From NCBI RefSeq assembly GCF_015352985.1, contig NZ_JACYXF010000022.1, forward strand, positions 1 through 64,000: 64,000 bases of DNA, read 5' to 3'. Positions 19,968 through 28,560 of the stretch are shown here, piece by piece. Made by a program: the position numbers and the translations under genes. The notes under the pieces were generated by a model that saw nothing but the letters and a program-made list of their open reading frames with translations, had not been told where the DNA came from and did no database searches. Numbering within the stretch: the stretch's first letter is position 1; every line of letters starts with the position of its first letter. Origin of the DNA: Noviherbaspirillum malthae. Lineage in GTDB: Bacteria; Pseudomonadota; Gammaproteobacteria; Burkholderiales; Burkholderiaceae_D.

Positions 19968-20144
19968 TCACATCCATCCGATGATGGCGGCTTTGACGTC
20001 ATGTCCAATCACGCACAGGCTTAGCATCATTGTAATGACGACCGCGCGTCGCATGGAATGCCGTGAATGCTGGATGCCGTTCGCTACAGCACTCTTCTCG
20101 CTCGTCATGCCCGTTGACGCAATTTGTTTAAATGATAGACGCAT
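19968..20144 (-). CDS. Small hypothetical protein, 58 residues
   Basis: Starting at the ATG at 20144, with AGGAG six bases upstream, the minus strand encodes MRLSFKQIASTGMTSEKSAV ... and a hydrophobic stretch AVVITMMLSLCVIGHDVKAA near the end. This may be a membrane segment or a late signal-like sequence. No known family. The same frame continues further upstream but without a better start. The strong ribosome site is the main support. Confidence 0.35.
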   Translation of the reverse strand: MRLSFKQIASTGMTSEKSAVANGIQHSRHSMRRAVVITMMLSLCVIGHDVKAAIIGWM

Positions 20145-20330
20145 CTTTGTCTCCTGTCTCCGAATTACTGATGTGGTCATGTTAGCCGGCATGGCGGCAT
20201 GACGCTCTATGGCACTAACTTCAGCAAGCTTTGTGCCACGAAGCCTCGAGTTGGCGTACCAATACAAGTTATTGTATTTAAAGCGATTTAATAAAACGGC
20301 AGGAAAGCAGACGATCTTAATCCACAAGAA

Positions 20331-20373
20331 AGTGGGGCATATGGCCCAAGTCATCAAAAGCATATGCCCCACT
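20331..20373. terminator. Perfect 13-bp stem-loop, possible terminator
   Basis: Left arm agtggggcatatg (20331-20343) and right arm catatgccccact (20361-20373) pair without mismatch around a 17-base loop. There is no long T run on either strand, so it is not a standard intrinsic terminator. It lies about 220 bp beyond the stop of the cytochrome gene on the minus strand and may be a transcript end, a protein-binding palindrome or a small-RNA structure. Confidence 0.5.
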
Positions 20374-20588
20374 ATCCGATTCGCGGCTTCATGAGCATAC
20401 AAAACTTCCTCACGGTTTTCTTCGAATCTTGGCCCCTCCTGCAAATCCCGAAGGCGGGAGAAGTGGCGAAGTACAAATGCGCCTGGTCGAATCAGAAAAG
20501 CCCTGTGCACCTACCCGGATCCAGTCCATCATCTGGTGAAGCTTTTGCGATGGGGCGTTACGGCGACTCATCGGATATGCGGTTTCTC

Positions 20589-21932
20589 TCACTGTGATTT
20601 GAGGTACTGCGCCAGATCTGAAATCTCCTGTGCGGTCAGGCCCAATGACTTCCGGGTGTTATAAGTTTCCACAACCGCTTCCAGTGTGGCCGCGCTACCG
20701 TTGTGGAAATAGGGAGGATGCTGCCACAGACCTCTCAGCGGTGCGGTTCGATACTGCTTCGTGGCGCTGCGTGAAGCATAACTGGGGGCACCGTTCGGCT
20801 CCGGCTCGCTAACCACTTCCCCAGGCAAATGCAGCGTGAAATTTGCGTCGGTCAGTTCAGTGCCACTGTGACAGGTGATGCATTTTCCGGATCCGTTGAA
20901 AACCAGTTTGCCGCGTGCCGCAGCAGCGGCGTCAAAGCTTCCTGCAGGAGGTGCCGGCGGTGCGAGTGACAGCTGGTATGCCCGTAGAGCAGGGAGCTTG
21001 TCGCTGATCTGGTCATCAGTGCCATTTTTCACGCTAACTCCGATCCGGGGATCGCTAAATGTTCCATGGCCGCCCATCTGTGTCACTCCTACATACCGGT
21101 TCCAATACGAGACGTCATCTCCGTCGCCGGTCGAGGTAATGCGGTGGATGCCGTTGAGCCCGTATGCAGGAGGAACGACTTGCGGCCCGTTTATCCCGTC
21201 AAGGTTGAACCGTGGGTCGTACTTCCCCTTGCCCCAAGACTTGTAGATAGCCTTCATTGTTGCGGTCAGTGCCGGCGACAAAGCGATGATGGCTCCTGGA
21301 TCCAGATCGCGGTTGGCCCAGCCATCCAGGCGTCGTCCAATACCCGACGCGAATGAGTTATCGACGGTGGAATGGCATAACGCACAAGTCACGCCGACCC
21401 GGGTAAGAACATCTTTCCCGTTGATCTTCTCAACTTTGCCGACTAGGCCGACGACGGCATTATGCTTGAGCAGGGCGACGGTCGTATCGGGACTCTTGAG
21501 ATCCACTGAACCATCCTTGATGCCTTGCATGACCGCAGCAGGCAGTGCTTCGGCGTCGACCTTCAGACCTACCGACAGCGCCGTCGTTGGGTCGACTGCC
21601 GAGCGAATCACCTCATGCATGCGCAAGGTGTCGGTCCACTGAGTTTCATCGCCGAAGGTATCGTATCGAAAAACCTGTTTGCCTTGAGCGACAAGTGCGG
21701 GATCTGGTTCGGATGCGGTCTGTTGAGGCGCGACGGGCTGCTCTGTACCTGCAGCGGTCGCAGGGTCGTCACTTCCGCTCCCGCACGCTGTCACAAATGC
21801 CATGCACACGTACGTCAGGGAAGCTGTCATGACGCGTGTTTTTGCGCGTAATGGAGTTCTCAATTCCTCCCGAGTATTTGGGTCAACGCAGGATGCAAAG
21901 CGGTTCGTCGCGGACTCACACGGCAGAAGCAT
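20589..21932 (-). CDS. Di-haem cytochrome c lipoprotein, peroxidase/MauG-like
   Basis: 447 residues from the ATG at 21932, chosen for its strong GGAGGAGG ribosome site. An inner ATG at 21830 would start directly at the signal peptide (SLTYVCMAFVTACGSGSDD). The lipobox VTAC suggests a lipid-anchored periplasmic protein. Two c-type haem sites are present: CALCH (mid-protein, after TRVGVT) and CITCH (after VFNGSGK). A distal LRGLWQHPPYFHNGSAATLE segment is typical of the di-haem peroxidase/MauG superfamily. The ~30 residues before the signal helix are unusual. Likely electron transfer or peroxide/quinone-linked oxidation; substrate unknown. Confidence 0.78.
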   Translation of the reverse strand: MLLPCESATNRFASCVDPNTREELRTPLRAKTRVMTASLTYVCMAFVTACGSGSDDPATAAGTEQPVAPQQTASEPDPALVAQGKQVFRYDTFGDETQWTDTLRMHEVIRSAVDPTTALSVGLKVDAEALPAAVMQGIKDGSVDLKSPDTTVALLKHNAVVGLVGKVEKINGKDVLTRVGVTCALCHSTVDNSFASGIGRRLDGWANRDLDPGAIIALSPALTATMKAIYKSWGKGKYDPRFNLDGINGPQVVPPAYGLNGIHRITSTGDGDDVSYWNRYVGVTQMGGHGTFSDPRIGVSVKNGTDDQISDKLPALRAYQLSLAPPAPPAGSFDAAAAARGKLVFNGSGKCITCHSGTELTDANFTLHLPGEVVSEPEPNGAPSYASRSATKQYRTAPLRGLWQHPPYFHNGSAATLEAVVETYNTRKSLGLTAQEISDLAQYLKSQ

Positions 21933-21998
21933 GATTCCTCCTCCCCACACGATGTAGGCTAAAAAATTTTCTGCTGCTGCGGCGGCGCGACACAGCAT

Positions 21999-22483
21999 TC
22001 AGCTCCTCTGAAATGTCGAGACAGTAGACCTACTACATTGTTGACCGCATCATGACATTAGATGAAAGCGGAATTTGCCACGTTCCCGGAATCTGCGCCT
22101 TAATCTTTCAGCTCCAAGCAATCGGATTCGGTTCGGGCTTGCAGGGAGGTCCGGTTTTTCCGCACATGGCGCAACACTTCGACGCGCCGGGAACGTGAAT
22201 CGCTTCAAGTTCATCAAATGGCATGAGCACCCATTAAAGACGGACACCTTCATATTTCGCCGTAACATCGCCGCCAACAATAGACATCACATGCTTGCCA
22301 CCTTTTGCCCCAGGATTGCCCGAGATCAGCAGGGGAAGGCCAATGATTGAAGGCCTTCAAGACACATGCACTGGTCATCGCTGAAGTCGCAACTTCTCTT
22401 GACGTCAGGTCGCAGGAACTGAAGGGAAGAGGTTCACAGGCCTCGATCGGGCTGTAGGCATCTTCAGCGGATTGAGAGTTTGC
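21999..22483. other. Gene-free stretch
   Basis: Lies between two minus-strand genes. Short frames on both strands show no family. Presumed to include the promoter of the cytochrome gene on its left side. No repeat seen. Confidence 0.35.
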
Positions 22484-23074
22484 TCAGTCTCCGAAAGCAG
22501 TAGGCAAGTAAGTGTCGGGTTGAAGATCCGGACTCACGAGCCGGGCAATCCTGGAACGGGATACACCATACTTGCGCGCCAGGGAAGTCAGGCTGATACC
22601 GAGAGAATAGTCTGTAATAATCGCAACACGGTATTTTTCAATATCAGTGTACGCATGGGCCTTCTTGCAGTCATTTGCCTTGTCGGCAGCTGGTTTTGCG
22701 GTAGGGCGGGGAAGCCCGGTCAGCGCATCAAGCGTCTTTATGACGATATTATCGTCACGTGCGGCAATGTCTATGCTGCCGATTTCATCAACAATCACTC
22801 TAACCATGCGTGTCTGTAAAATCTTGAGTGTCCTGCAGATGTCGTTGATGTCCAGGCCAAGATCAATCAGGCGTGCGACTACTAACGTGTCACCGGCAGT
22901 TATCTCCGTCAGCATCAAGTCTAGCTGTGATGTTGACTTCGCTGCGCCGGAAGCCGCCGCAACGTCGTTTTCCACGATCATCCTGTCAACGTTATAACGG
23001 TCGGCGAATGCAGACACGGACTCATGATGATGGCCCGCTTTGCCGCCGGTTCGGAAGTAAAAGAATACGCTCAT
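22484..23074 (-). CDS. Serine-recombinase-like protein without catalytic serine
   Basis: 196 residues from the ATG at 23074. It has the fold signature of resolvase/invertase N-terminal domains: a first strand SVFFYFRTGG, then MIVENDVAAASGAAKSTSQL, DLMLTEITAGDTLVVARLID and a C-terminal helix-turn-helix YSLGISLTSLARKYGVSRSR. In active enzymes the first strand reads YxRVST with the nucleophilic serine, and a later motif is DRLGR. Here these are FRTGG and IDLGL, so the serine and key arginine are missing. It probably binds DNA but cannot recombine it. It starts on the opposite strand from the MarR gene, about 110 bp away. Confidence 0.65.
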   Translation of the reverse strand: MSVFFYFRTGGKAGHHHESVSAFADRYNVDRMIVENDVAAASGAAKSTSQLDLMLTEITAGDTLVVARLIDLGLDINDICRTLKILQTRMVRVIVDEIGSIDIAARDDNIVIKTLDALTGLPRPTAKPAADKANDCKKAHAYTDIEKYRVAIITDYSLGISLTSLARKYGVSRSRIARLVSPDLQPDTYLPTAFGD

Positions 23075-23182
23075 TGGATGGAATTCCTGTTCAAGCTTCA
23101 TACCGTGACTGATGCGGATTTGAAGCACTCTGGAAGCAGTACAATTGTCCTTGCAAGAATAACGATTCTCCAGGCCCTGCAT

Positions 23183-23617
23183 ATGTCAAAACCAACGCTG
23201 CCGAAAACCCTAAGCAAGGCCGATTACGAAATTCTTGCGGACTTTCGCTATCAGATTCGTCGTTATCTTCGTTTTAGTGAGGAAGCCAGCCAGCAATACG
23301 GAATCACCGGGTTGCAATATCTTTTGCTGCTGCAACTGAAAGGCTTTCCCGGAAGGGAATGGGCAACTGTCGCAGAGCTGGCGGAGCGGTTGCAGGCACA
23401 TCATCATGGTACCGTCAATCTGATTACGCGCTGCGAAAAAGTCGGCCTGGTCGAACGTCGAAAGGGAGACGGGGATCAACGGTTTGTCCAAGTATCACTG
23501 CTTCCCAAAGGCGAGCAACTTTTGAAGGAACTTGCTCTTTTGCATAGGGACCAACTAGCCGACCTGGGTACTGCATTATCCATTCCTGATGTTTCCGCGT
23601 TTTCCCGAGATATATAG
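23183..23617 (+). CDS. MarR-family transcriptional regulator
   Basis: 144 residues from the ATG at 23183; a longer frame upstream overlaps the divergent recombinase-like gene. It has the MarR winged-helix layout: FRYQIRRYLRFSEEASQQYG (dimer helix), LQYLLLLQLKG, WATVAELAERLQAHHHGTVN (recognition helix), LITRCEKVGLVERRKGDGDQ and RFVQVSLLPKG, including the conserved D..R wing. These repressors usually respond to phenolics, oxidants or antibiotics. It may regulate the divergent gene across the ~110 bp shared promoter region. Effector unknown. Confidence 0.88.
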   Translation: MSKPTLPKTLSKADYEILADFRYQIRRYLRFSEEASQQYGITGLQYLLLLQLKGFPGREWATVAELAERLQAHHHGTVNLITRCEKVGLVERRKGDGDQRFVQVSLLPKGEQLLKELALLHRDQLADLGTALSIPDVSAFSRDI

Positions 23618-23688
23618 GGAATTGAATCGTTTTTTCTGCTGGACAGGTCGCCATACTGGCTGCGCCTTCGCATTGCAGACATGCGCCC

Positions 23689-24132
23689 TCAATGGAAAAC
23701 GACGACCGGAATGTCAGCATGTGCCAGAACACTTTGTGTTTCGCTGCCGGCAAACAGCCGGCCCAGCCATGAGCGTCCATGTGTGGCCATGAAGATGACG
23801 TCGCAGTGGAATTTCCTGGTCGCTTGAATGATTTCACCGGCAGGATTGTTTGAAATCGCAGTGGTCGTCATGCAGGGTACATTCCCAGCTTGGGCAAGAG
23901 CCGCAATGTGGTCGACATAGGACCGGGCGCGTTCGTCTATGCTCGTTTCGTATTCCGCGGGCGCATACAAATCGACCACAAAGCCATCGGCAGACGTCGC
24001 ATACGCATGCGGCTCGGCTACCGATAGGGCAACGATTTCGCTTCCGTGTTCCCTGGCAAACTGGATCGCGGCATGGACAGCCTTTTCCGCCAGGGCCGAA
24101 CCGTCAGTCGGAACAAGTATATTGTTGAACAT
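23689..24132 (-). CDS. Universal stress protein, UspA family
   Basis: 147 residues, start at the ATG at 24132 with GGAG seven bases upstream. It begins FNNILVPTDGSALAEKAVHA, the standard UspA opening. It ends with the ATP-binding loop FMATHGRSWLGRLFAGSETQ and SVLAHADIPVVVF, where the G-2x-G-9x-G(S/T) pattern is visible. Such single-domain proteins bind ATP and support survival under stress or low oxygen. Convergent with the MarR gene and divergent from the copper oxidase region. Confidence 0.92.
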   Translation of the reverse strand: MFNNILVPTDGSALAEKAVHAAIQFAREHGSEIVALSVAEPHAYATSADGFVVDLYAPAEYETSIDERARSYVDHIAALAQAGNVPCMTTTAISNNPAGEIIQATRKFHCDVIFMATHGRSWLGRLFAGSETQSVLAHADIPVVVFH

Positions 24133-24833
24133 GATGATTCTCCATTCGACAGCGGCATCAACGTAATCGATGTGACAGCTTTCCTCAGCCGTAACTCCAC
24201 GCCGATGCGAGCCACCCGAGGCGCCAATGACAGATGACGCAAAGGATATTGTCTTCAATATATCACAGTGTGATGTGTATTCAAGCGCTGGCAAATCTTT
24301 CATTCGTCTCCGCAGACGTCATATATGTATTCTGTTTGCCATTTATCGGACCGTTATGGTCTGGCATCCGATTCGTGAACTATTTTCGCAAACTGGATCT
24401 TGACAGTCACTGTCCGCCCGGAGGACGGCCATCCTTTTCCGGAAAGCCCTGCACACGTCTGAAAGCATTCCTGAACCACTCTACCAACACCTATTTCGAC
24501 AGAAGCGAAGGAGGAACCGCGTGGACAGGTTCGCTGGCTTGCCGGCTTGGCTTCACTGGTCCGCAGTGCTGCATTTGCACTATTGGATGCGCTTGCGCGC
24601 TGATCTACCGTGATAGGGACGAAGCGAAGCCTTGCGAAGAGCTTGGTGCTATTGGCGATTTCCTTGTGCCGCGAGATGCAGCGCCTTCCTGCTGTCGCGT
24701 TGGCATCAGTAAATCAAGCGTGCCTGCAACAGGGCGATGACTTCCATTTTTGACTCTCACCCAGACACCACCTGAAATTGCCCGGAAAGCATCATCTTTG
24801 CCGGGCGTTAACAGACCAAACAGAGAGGGTTAC
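24133..24833. other. 700-bp stretch without a firm gene
   Basis: A 168-codon plus-strand frame at 24234-24740 has no family and cysteine-rich, unlikely composition. A GTG at 24521 behind a strong AAGGAGG opens a 30-codon frame (VDRFAGLPAWLHWSAVLHLH ...) that might be a tiny membrane peptide or a truncated gene. The right edge has the AGAGAGGG ribosome site for the oxidase at 24834. Confidence 0.35.
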
Positions 24834-26549
24834 ATGGCAAACGCAAGAATCAATATGAGTTCGATGCGGCGACGACGCGAGTTCATCAAATTCGGTCTTG
24901 CCTCAGGCGTTGCAGCCGGCCACGGACTGTTGCAACTTCCAACCGGCAATGCACAGACCACCGGAAACTCTGGAAGCGGGAGCAGCAGCGCCCGCATGCG
25001 CCTCGATCCATTTGTCGAACCCTTGCCCATCCCGCCGGTCAAGCAGCCGCAGGCGTTGGTTCCGTCGCCAAGTGCAAGCCCGGTACCCGGCTTGGAGGCC
25101 GGCCGGCTGCCGCATCAGGCGTTCGCGCAATTTCCGCCGCAAGTGACCTATGCGCTTTTCATCAAGCCCGCAAGACATCGCTTCCATCCCCATCTGCCCG
25201 AGCAGGACATCTGGGGCTATGACGGCATGCTCCCCGGTCCAACCCTGGTCAACTGGATCGGCAAGCCCTATCTGGTGCGGAACTACAATGAACTGCCGCA
25301 GAACCCCGTAGGCTTCGGTTCGCCGGAAATTTCCACTCATCTGCACGGCGGTCACACGCCGGCAGAGAGCGACGGCTATGCCGGGGACTATTTCAGCCGC
25401 TTCAAGACGGGTCCAACGCTGCCCGGCGGCCCCGGATTATTCTACGATTACCACTACCCCGCGTTCCCGGCAAACGGAGATCCGAACAACATCACGAATA
25501 CCTTGTGGTATCACGATCATCGCGAAGAGTTCACTGCAGCCAATGTGTACAAGGGATTGGCCGGCTTTGCGTTGCAGTTCGACGAACTCGATTCCAACAA
25601 CGAGACCGATCCGAATCCGGCGGCCCTTCGCCTGCCGAGCGGCGTAGGAAGATATGACATACAGCTGCTTCTGCAGGACAAGAAGTTCGATGCAAGCGGC
25701 AATCTTTTCTTCGATCAATTTGATCCGGAGGGGTTCGTCGGCGATCAGTTCCTGGTCAACGGGAAGGTCCAGCCGTTCTTCAATGTCGAAGCGCGCAAAT
25801 ATCGCTTCCGTCTGCTCAATGGTAACACGACGCGTTTCTTCGAGATGTATCTGGCCGATGAGCGCGACCGTGACCAGGCATTCACGTTCATAGCGAGCGA
25901 CGGCAACCTGCTCCCTGAACCTGTCGTCTTGACCAAGATATGGCTGGGCATGGCCGAGCGGGCTGACGTTGTTATCGACTTCGCAAAATATGTAGGCCAG
26001 ACGCTGTATCTCGTCAATCGGCTCAAGCAGGACGATCCGCGGGGACCGGATGAAGATCGTCTGCGACCGGGAATACGCATGCTGCAATTCCGGGTGGGAG
26101 GCCCGCCGGCGCAACCTGATCAAAGCCAGGTTCGCAAGCAGTTACGCCCGCTGGCGCCAATCAATGTCGGGAGTGCGGTTCAAAGACGGAATTTCGTATT
26201 CGAGCGTGGAAACGGCCAGTGGCAGATCAACGGCAAGTTCTTCGATCCCGAGCGGGTCGACGCTGCACCGAGGCAAGGAGTGCCGGAGATATGGACCTTC
26301 GAAGCCAAGGGTGGTGGTTGGAACCACCCGATTCATGTTCACCTGGATGATTTCCGCATCCTGTCGATCAATGGCAGACCGCCGCCGCGTGAATGGGCGG
26401 GTCGCAAGGACGTGGTGTCCCTGAAGCCGAACGACGTGGTCAGGATTTTCGTAACCTTCACCAATTACACTGGCAAATACATGATGCATTGCCATAACAC
26501 CATCCATGAAGATCACGCGATGATGATTCGTTACGATGTTGTCATCTGA
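24834..26549 (+). CDS. Multicopper oxidase, Tat-exported
   Basis: 571 residues from the ATG at 24834, preceded by AGAGAGGG. A twin-arginine signal RRRREFIKFGLASGVAAGHG (about 12-31) sends the folded copper enzyme to the periplasm. Copper ligand motifs appear in order: THLHGGHT, WYHDHREEFTAANVYKGLAG, NHPIHVHLDDF and MMHCHNTIHEDHAMM, giving the type 1 and trinuclear sites of a three-domain laccase/bilirubin oxidase (CotA) relative. It oxidises phenols or metal ions with O2. It is followed 42 bp later by a SCO protein, which suggests a shared copper role. No CopA-type methionine-rich region is seen. Confidence 0.9.
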   Translation: MANARINMSSMRRRREFIKFGLASGVAAGHGLLQLPTGNAQTTGNSGSGSSSARMRLDPFVEPLPIPPVKQPQALVPSPSASPVPGLEAGRLPHQAFAQFPPQVTYALFIKPARHRFHPHLPEQDIWGYDGMLPGPTLVNWIGKPYLVRNYNELPQNPVGFGSPEISTHLHGGHTPAESDGYAGDYFSRFKTGPTLPGGPGLFYDYHYPAFPANGDPNNITNTLWYHDHREEFTAANVYKGLAGFALQFDELDSNNETDPNPAALRLPSGVGRYDIQLLLQDKKFDASGNLFFDQFDPEGFVGDQFLVNGKVQPFFNVEARKYRFRLLNGNTTRFFEMYLADERDRDQAFTFIASDGNLLPEPVVLTKIWLGMAERADVVIDFAKYVGQTLYLVNRLKQDDPRGPDEDRLRPGIRMLQFRVGGPPAQPDQSQVRKQLRPLAPINVGSAVQRRNFVFERGNGQWQINGKFFDPERVDAAPRQGVPEIWTFEAKGGGWNHPIHVHLDDFRILSINGRPPPREWAGRKDVVSLKPNDVVRIFVTFTNYTGKYMMHCHNTIHEDHAMMIRYDVVI

Positions 26550-26591
26550 TTGCGCCAAACCCAAGCATTGATCATCGCATCCGAGGCTGTC

Positions 26592-27173
26592 ATGAACTTG
26601 AAACGAACATTACTAAAAACCGCGATCGCAGGCGCCGTCCTGCCGGTGACTTCGGTCCACGCAGCGGCCAAGCTCAAAGGTCCGAGAGCGGACTACTTTC
26701 CGAATGCGGTTCTGAAAACGCATGAGGGAAAGACAGTCAGGTTCTACGACGACGTCATGCATGGCGACAAGCGCGTGATCATTAACATGATGTACGGGGT
26801 CTGCGCCAATATCTGCCCGCCCGCCACTGCCAATCTGGTGAAAGTGCAGGAAATGCTGGGAGACAGGATCGGCCGCGATATATTCATGTATTCTTTGACT
26901 TTGCAGCCTGAGTTCGATACGCCCGAGGTCTTGCATGCGTATAGGGAGAAATATGGCATCAAGCCTGGCTGGACTTTCCTGACCGGCAGGCGAGGCGACA
27001 TGGAGGCCATCCGGCGCAAGCTCGGTTTTTTTGATCGTGATGCGGTCCTTGACTCGAACCTGTCACAGCATACCGGCATGCTCCGGTTGGGGAGGGAGGC
27101 CTATGATCGTTGGTCGATGATGCCTGCGCTTCTTACCCCAAAGCAGATCGTCAATTCAGTAATCAGGTTATAG
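26592..27173 (+). CDS. SCO1/SenC-family copper chaperone
   Basis: 193 residues with an N-terminal signal peptide (TLLKTAIAGAVLPVTSVHAA). The thioredoxin-like core has the copper-binding CxxxC motif VCANICPP (C71, C75) and the distant histidine in NLSQHTGM (H160), all required for Cu binding in SCO proteins. LTLQPEFDTPEVLHAYREKY is a typical family segment. SCO proteins deliver copper to cytochrome oxidase CuA or act as thiol reductants. Here the neighbour is a multicopper oxidase, so it may serve that enzyme. Confidence 0.85.
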   Translation: MNLKRTLLKTAIAGAVLPVTSVHAAAKLKGPRADYFPNAVLKTHEGKTVRFYDDVMHGDKRVIINMMYGVCANICPPATANLVKVQEMLGDRIGRDIFMYSLTLQPEFDTPEVLHAYREKYGIKPGWTFLTGRRGDMEAIRRKLGFFDRDAVLDSNLSQHTGMLRLGREAYDRWSMMPALLTPKQIVNSVIRL

Positions 27174-27193
27174 CCTTCACGGTGGAGTAGACT

Positions 27194-27349
27194 ATGGACA
27201 CCTTGCAGGAACAGGCAAGCACGCAACAGCAGTTACATGAGGTTTCCAAAGCAACCATGCGTCTCCATGCATGGCTTTGCATTCTGGCATCCTCAACGAT
27301 CTCGATCACGTTCATCGCCTGCTCGGTGGGAGCGATATTTTGGCACTAG
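27194..27349 (+). CDS. Small single-helix membrane protein, 51 residues
   Basis: ATG at 27194 behind GGTGGAG. The sequence begins MDTLQEQASTQQQLHEVSKA and then has one transmembrane helix (LHAWLCILASSTISITFIAC) ending SVGAIFWH. It starts 20 bp after the SCO gene and is probably the third gene of the copper operon. No family recognised. The acidic/Gln-rich cytoplasmic face and single helix suggest a membrane accessory subunit. Confidence 0.55.
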   Translation: MDTLQEQASTQQQLHEVSKATMRLHAWLCILASSTISITFIACSVGAIFWH

Positions 27350-27427
27350 AGAAGGGCAGGGCCGATCACGTGAATCACAGGTCTCCAGCGACAAGGCCAT
27401 GAGGATGATCAAAATCGGTTGCCTATC

Positions 27428-27739
27428 TTAACTACCGGTACTTTGTTGTACTGGCTGGAAACCATTTACTCCATCCCCTTTCACCAGAATGGGCTCATTG
27501 AATTCGCCCTCGGGGAATGGTTCGCGAACGTGGACCAACGGCACGGGTACCCAATGCATCCGGACTGATGGTGGAAATTGGAAATTTGCGTAAATGCCAA
27601 AGGATTGCGCATAGTGACAATTCAGCCGTTGACGGGGGATTGCCCCAATCAGATCACACGTCATCCATAGCGCATTTCCCGGAATCGACTGTGTAACGCA
27701 GTGGTATTGGCGTGACTGCAATCTCGCTTTGGTTTGCAT
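27428..27739 (-). CDS. Hypothetical protein, 103 residues
   Basis: A minus-strand frame starting MQTKARLQSRQYHCVTQSIP and containing MTCDLIGAIPRQRLNCHYAQ. I do not recognise it. The start has only a weak AAAGG directly before it. It is convergent with the copper operon and divergent from the DoxX gene. Position favours a real gene, sequence support is thin. Confidence 0.3.
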   Translation of the reverse strand: MQTKARLQSRQYHCVTQSIPGNALWMTCDLIGAIPRQRLNCHYAQSFGIYANFQFPPSVRMHWVPVPLVHVREPFPEGEFNEPILVKGDGVNGFQPVQQSTGS

Positions 27740-27855
27740 ACCTTTATTATTGAGCTGGCTTAAGGAACGTCTTTCAACTCAAATAGCCGTTTTTAAATAT
27801 GCTAATTTGTTAATGCCTGCTTCCCGAAGGCGGTCTTCAAGCCGAGGTTCCAGCC

Positions 27856-28281
27856 ATGGAAGAACGCGATATCGATTTCTTTTCCCAACCTGACTTTGCA
27901 AATCTATTCCTTCGTGCCGTACTTGCGGTCTTCATACTTTTCCATGGTATCTCGAAGATTGCTGGAGGGATTGATTACGTTACCTGGCTTCTTGAAGGGG
28001 TGGGCGTACCGCAGGAATTGGGTTATCTCGTCTATGTCGGAGAGGTTGTTGCTCCTTTACTCGTCCTGTTCGGCATCCTGACACGCCCGGCGGCGTTGGT
28101 TATCGCGGTTAATATGGTAATTGCTGTCCTGCTGGCACACAGGTCGCTACTTTTTACGGTTCCAAATCCCGGCGACCGAACGCTTGAACTGGAAGAAGCG
28201 TACTTTATTCTCGCGCTCGTTGTTGCGATCCAAGGTGCTGGCAAATATAGCATCGGAGGCATTGCGTCGAGATGGAACTGA
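27856..28281 (+). CDS. DoxX family membrane protein
   Basis: 141 residues, four hydrophobic segments. FLRAVLAVFILFHGISKIAG matches the DoxX opening, LVYVGEVVAPLLVLFGILTR the second, then AALVIAVNMVIAVLLAH and a last segment after ELEEAYFILALVVAIQGAGK. DoxX proteins are inner-membrane quinone-linked or redox-stress proteins of uncertain function. The segment RSLLFTVPNPGDRTLELEEA between helices three and four is the usual loop. A weak stem-loop with T run overlaps its stop. Confidence 0.88.
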   Translation: MEERDIDFFSQPDFANLFLRAVLAVFILFHGISKIAGGIDYVTWLLEGVGVPQELGYLVYVGEVVAPLLVLFGILTRPAALVIAVNMVIAVLLAHRSLLFTVPNPGDRTLELEEAYFILALVVAIQGAGKYSIGGIASRWN

Positions 28282-28305
28282 TTTTGCAGCAGCCAGGAAA
28301 ATCAG
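28278..28305 (+). terminator. Possible intrinsic terminator of doxX
   Basis: An 8-bp stem ctgatttt / aaaatcag (28278-28285 and 28298-28305) with a 12-base loop is followed by attttc. The stem is AT-rich, so termination would be weak. It overlaps the DoxX stop codon. Confidence 0.4.
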
Positions 28306-28560
28306 ATTTTCGCATGGCTACCAGTACCCAAACATGCGCTTGGCAGTAATAACCGCGTCGTTTCCGAGAGTATGTGATGAGCGGTTCTTTGGCTGCAAGC
28401 AGGCTATTATGATCGTTACGTGAAAGGCTTGAGATGTTGGTCAGAATAAGCCTTGGACTGGAAACGACGTGCACACAGGCGGCTCAAGTATCTGCCCTGC
28501 CGGCGGCCAGGTTGAAGAACCTATCGATGGTGAAGCAGGATCGCTGCGCAGGGTTCGTCA

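Noticed and set aside
22850..22880. Possible FNR-like inverted repeat TTGAT...ATCAA
   Set aside because: Spacing is wrong and the site lies inside the coding region of the recombinase-like gene.
24234..24740. 168-codon plus-strand frame before the copper oxidase
   Set aside because: No family, odd cysteine-rich composition and no suitable ribosome site; described as a gene-free stretch.
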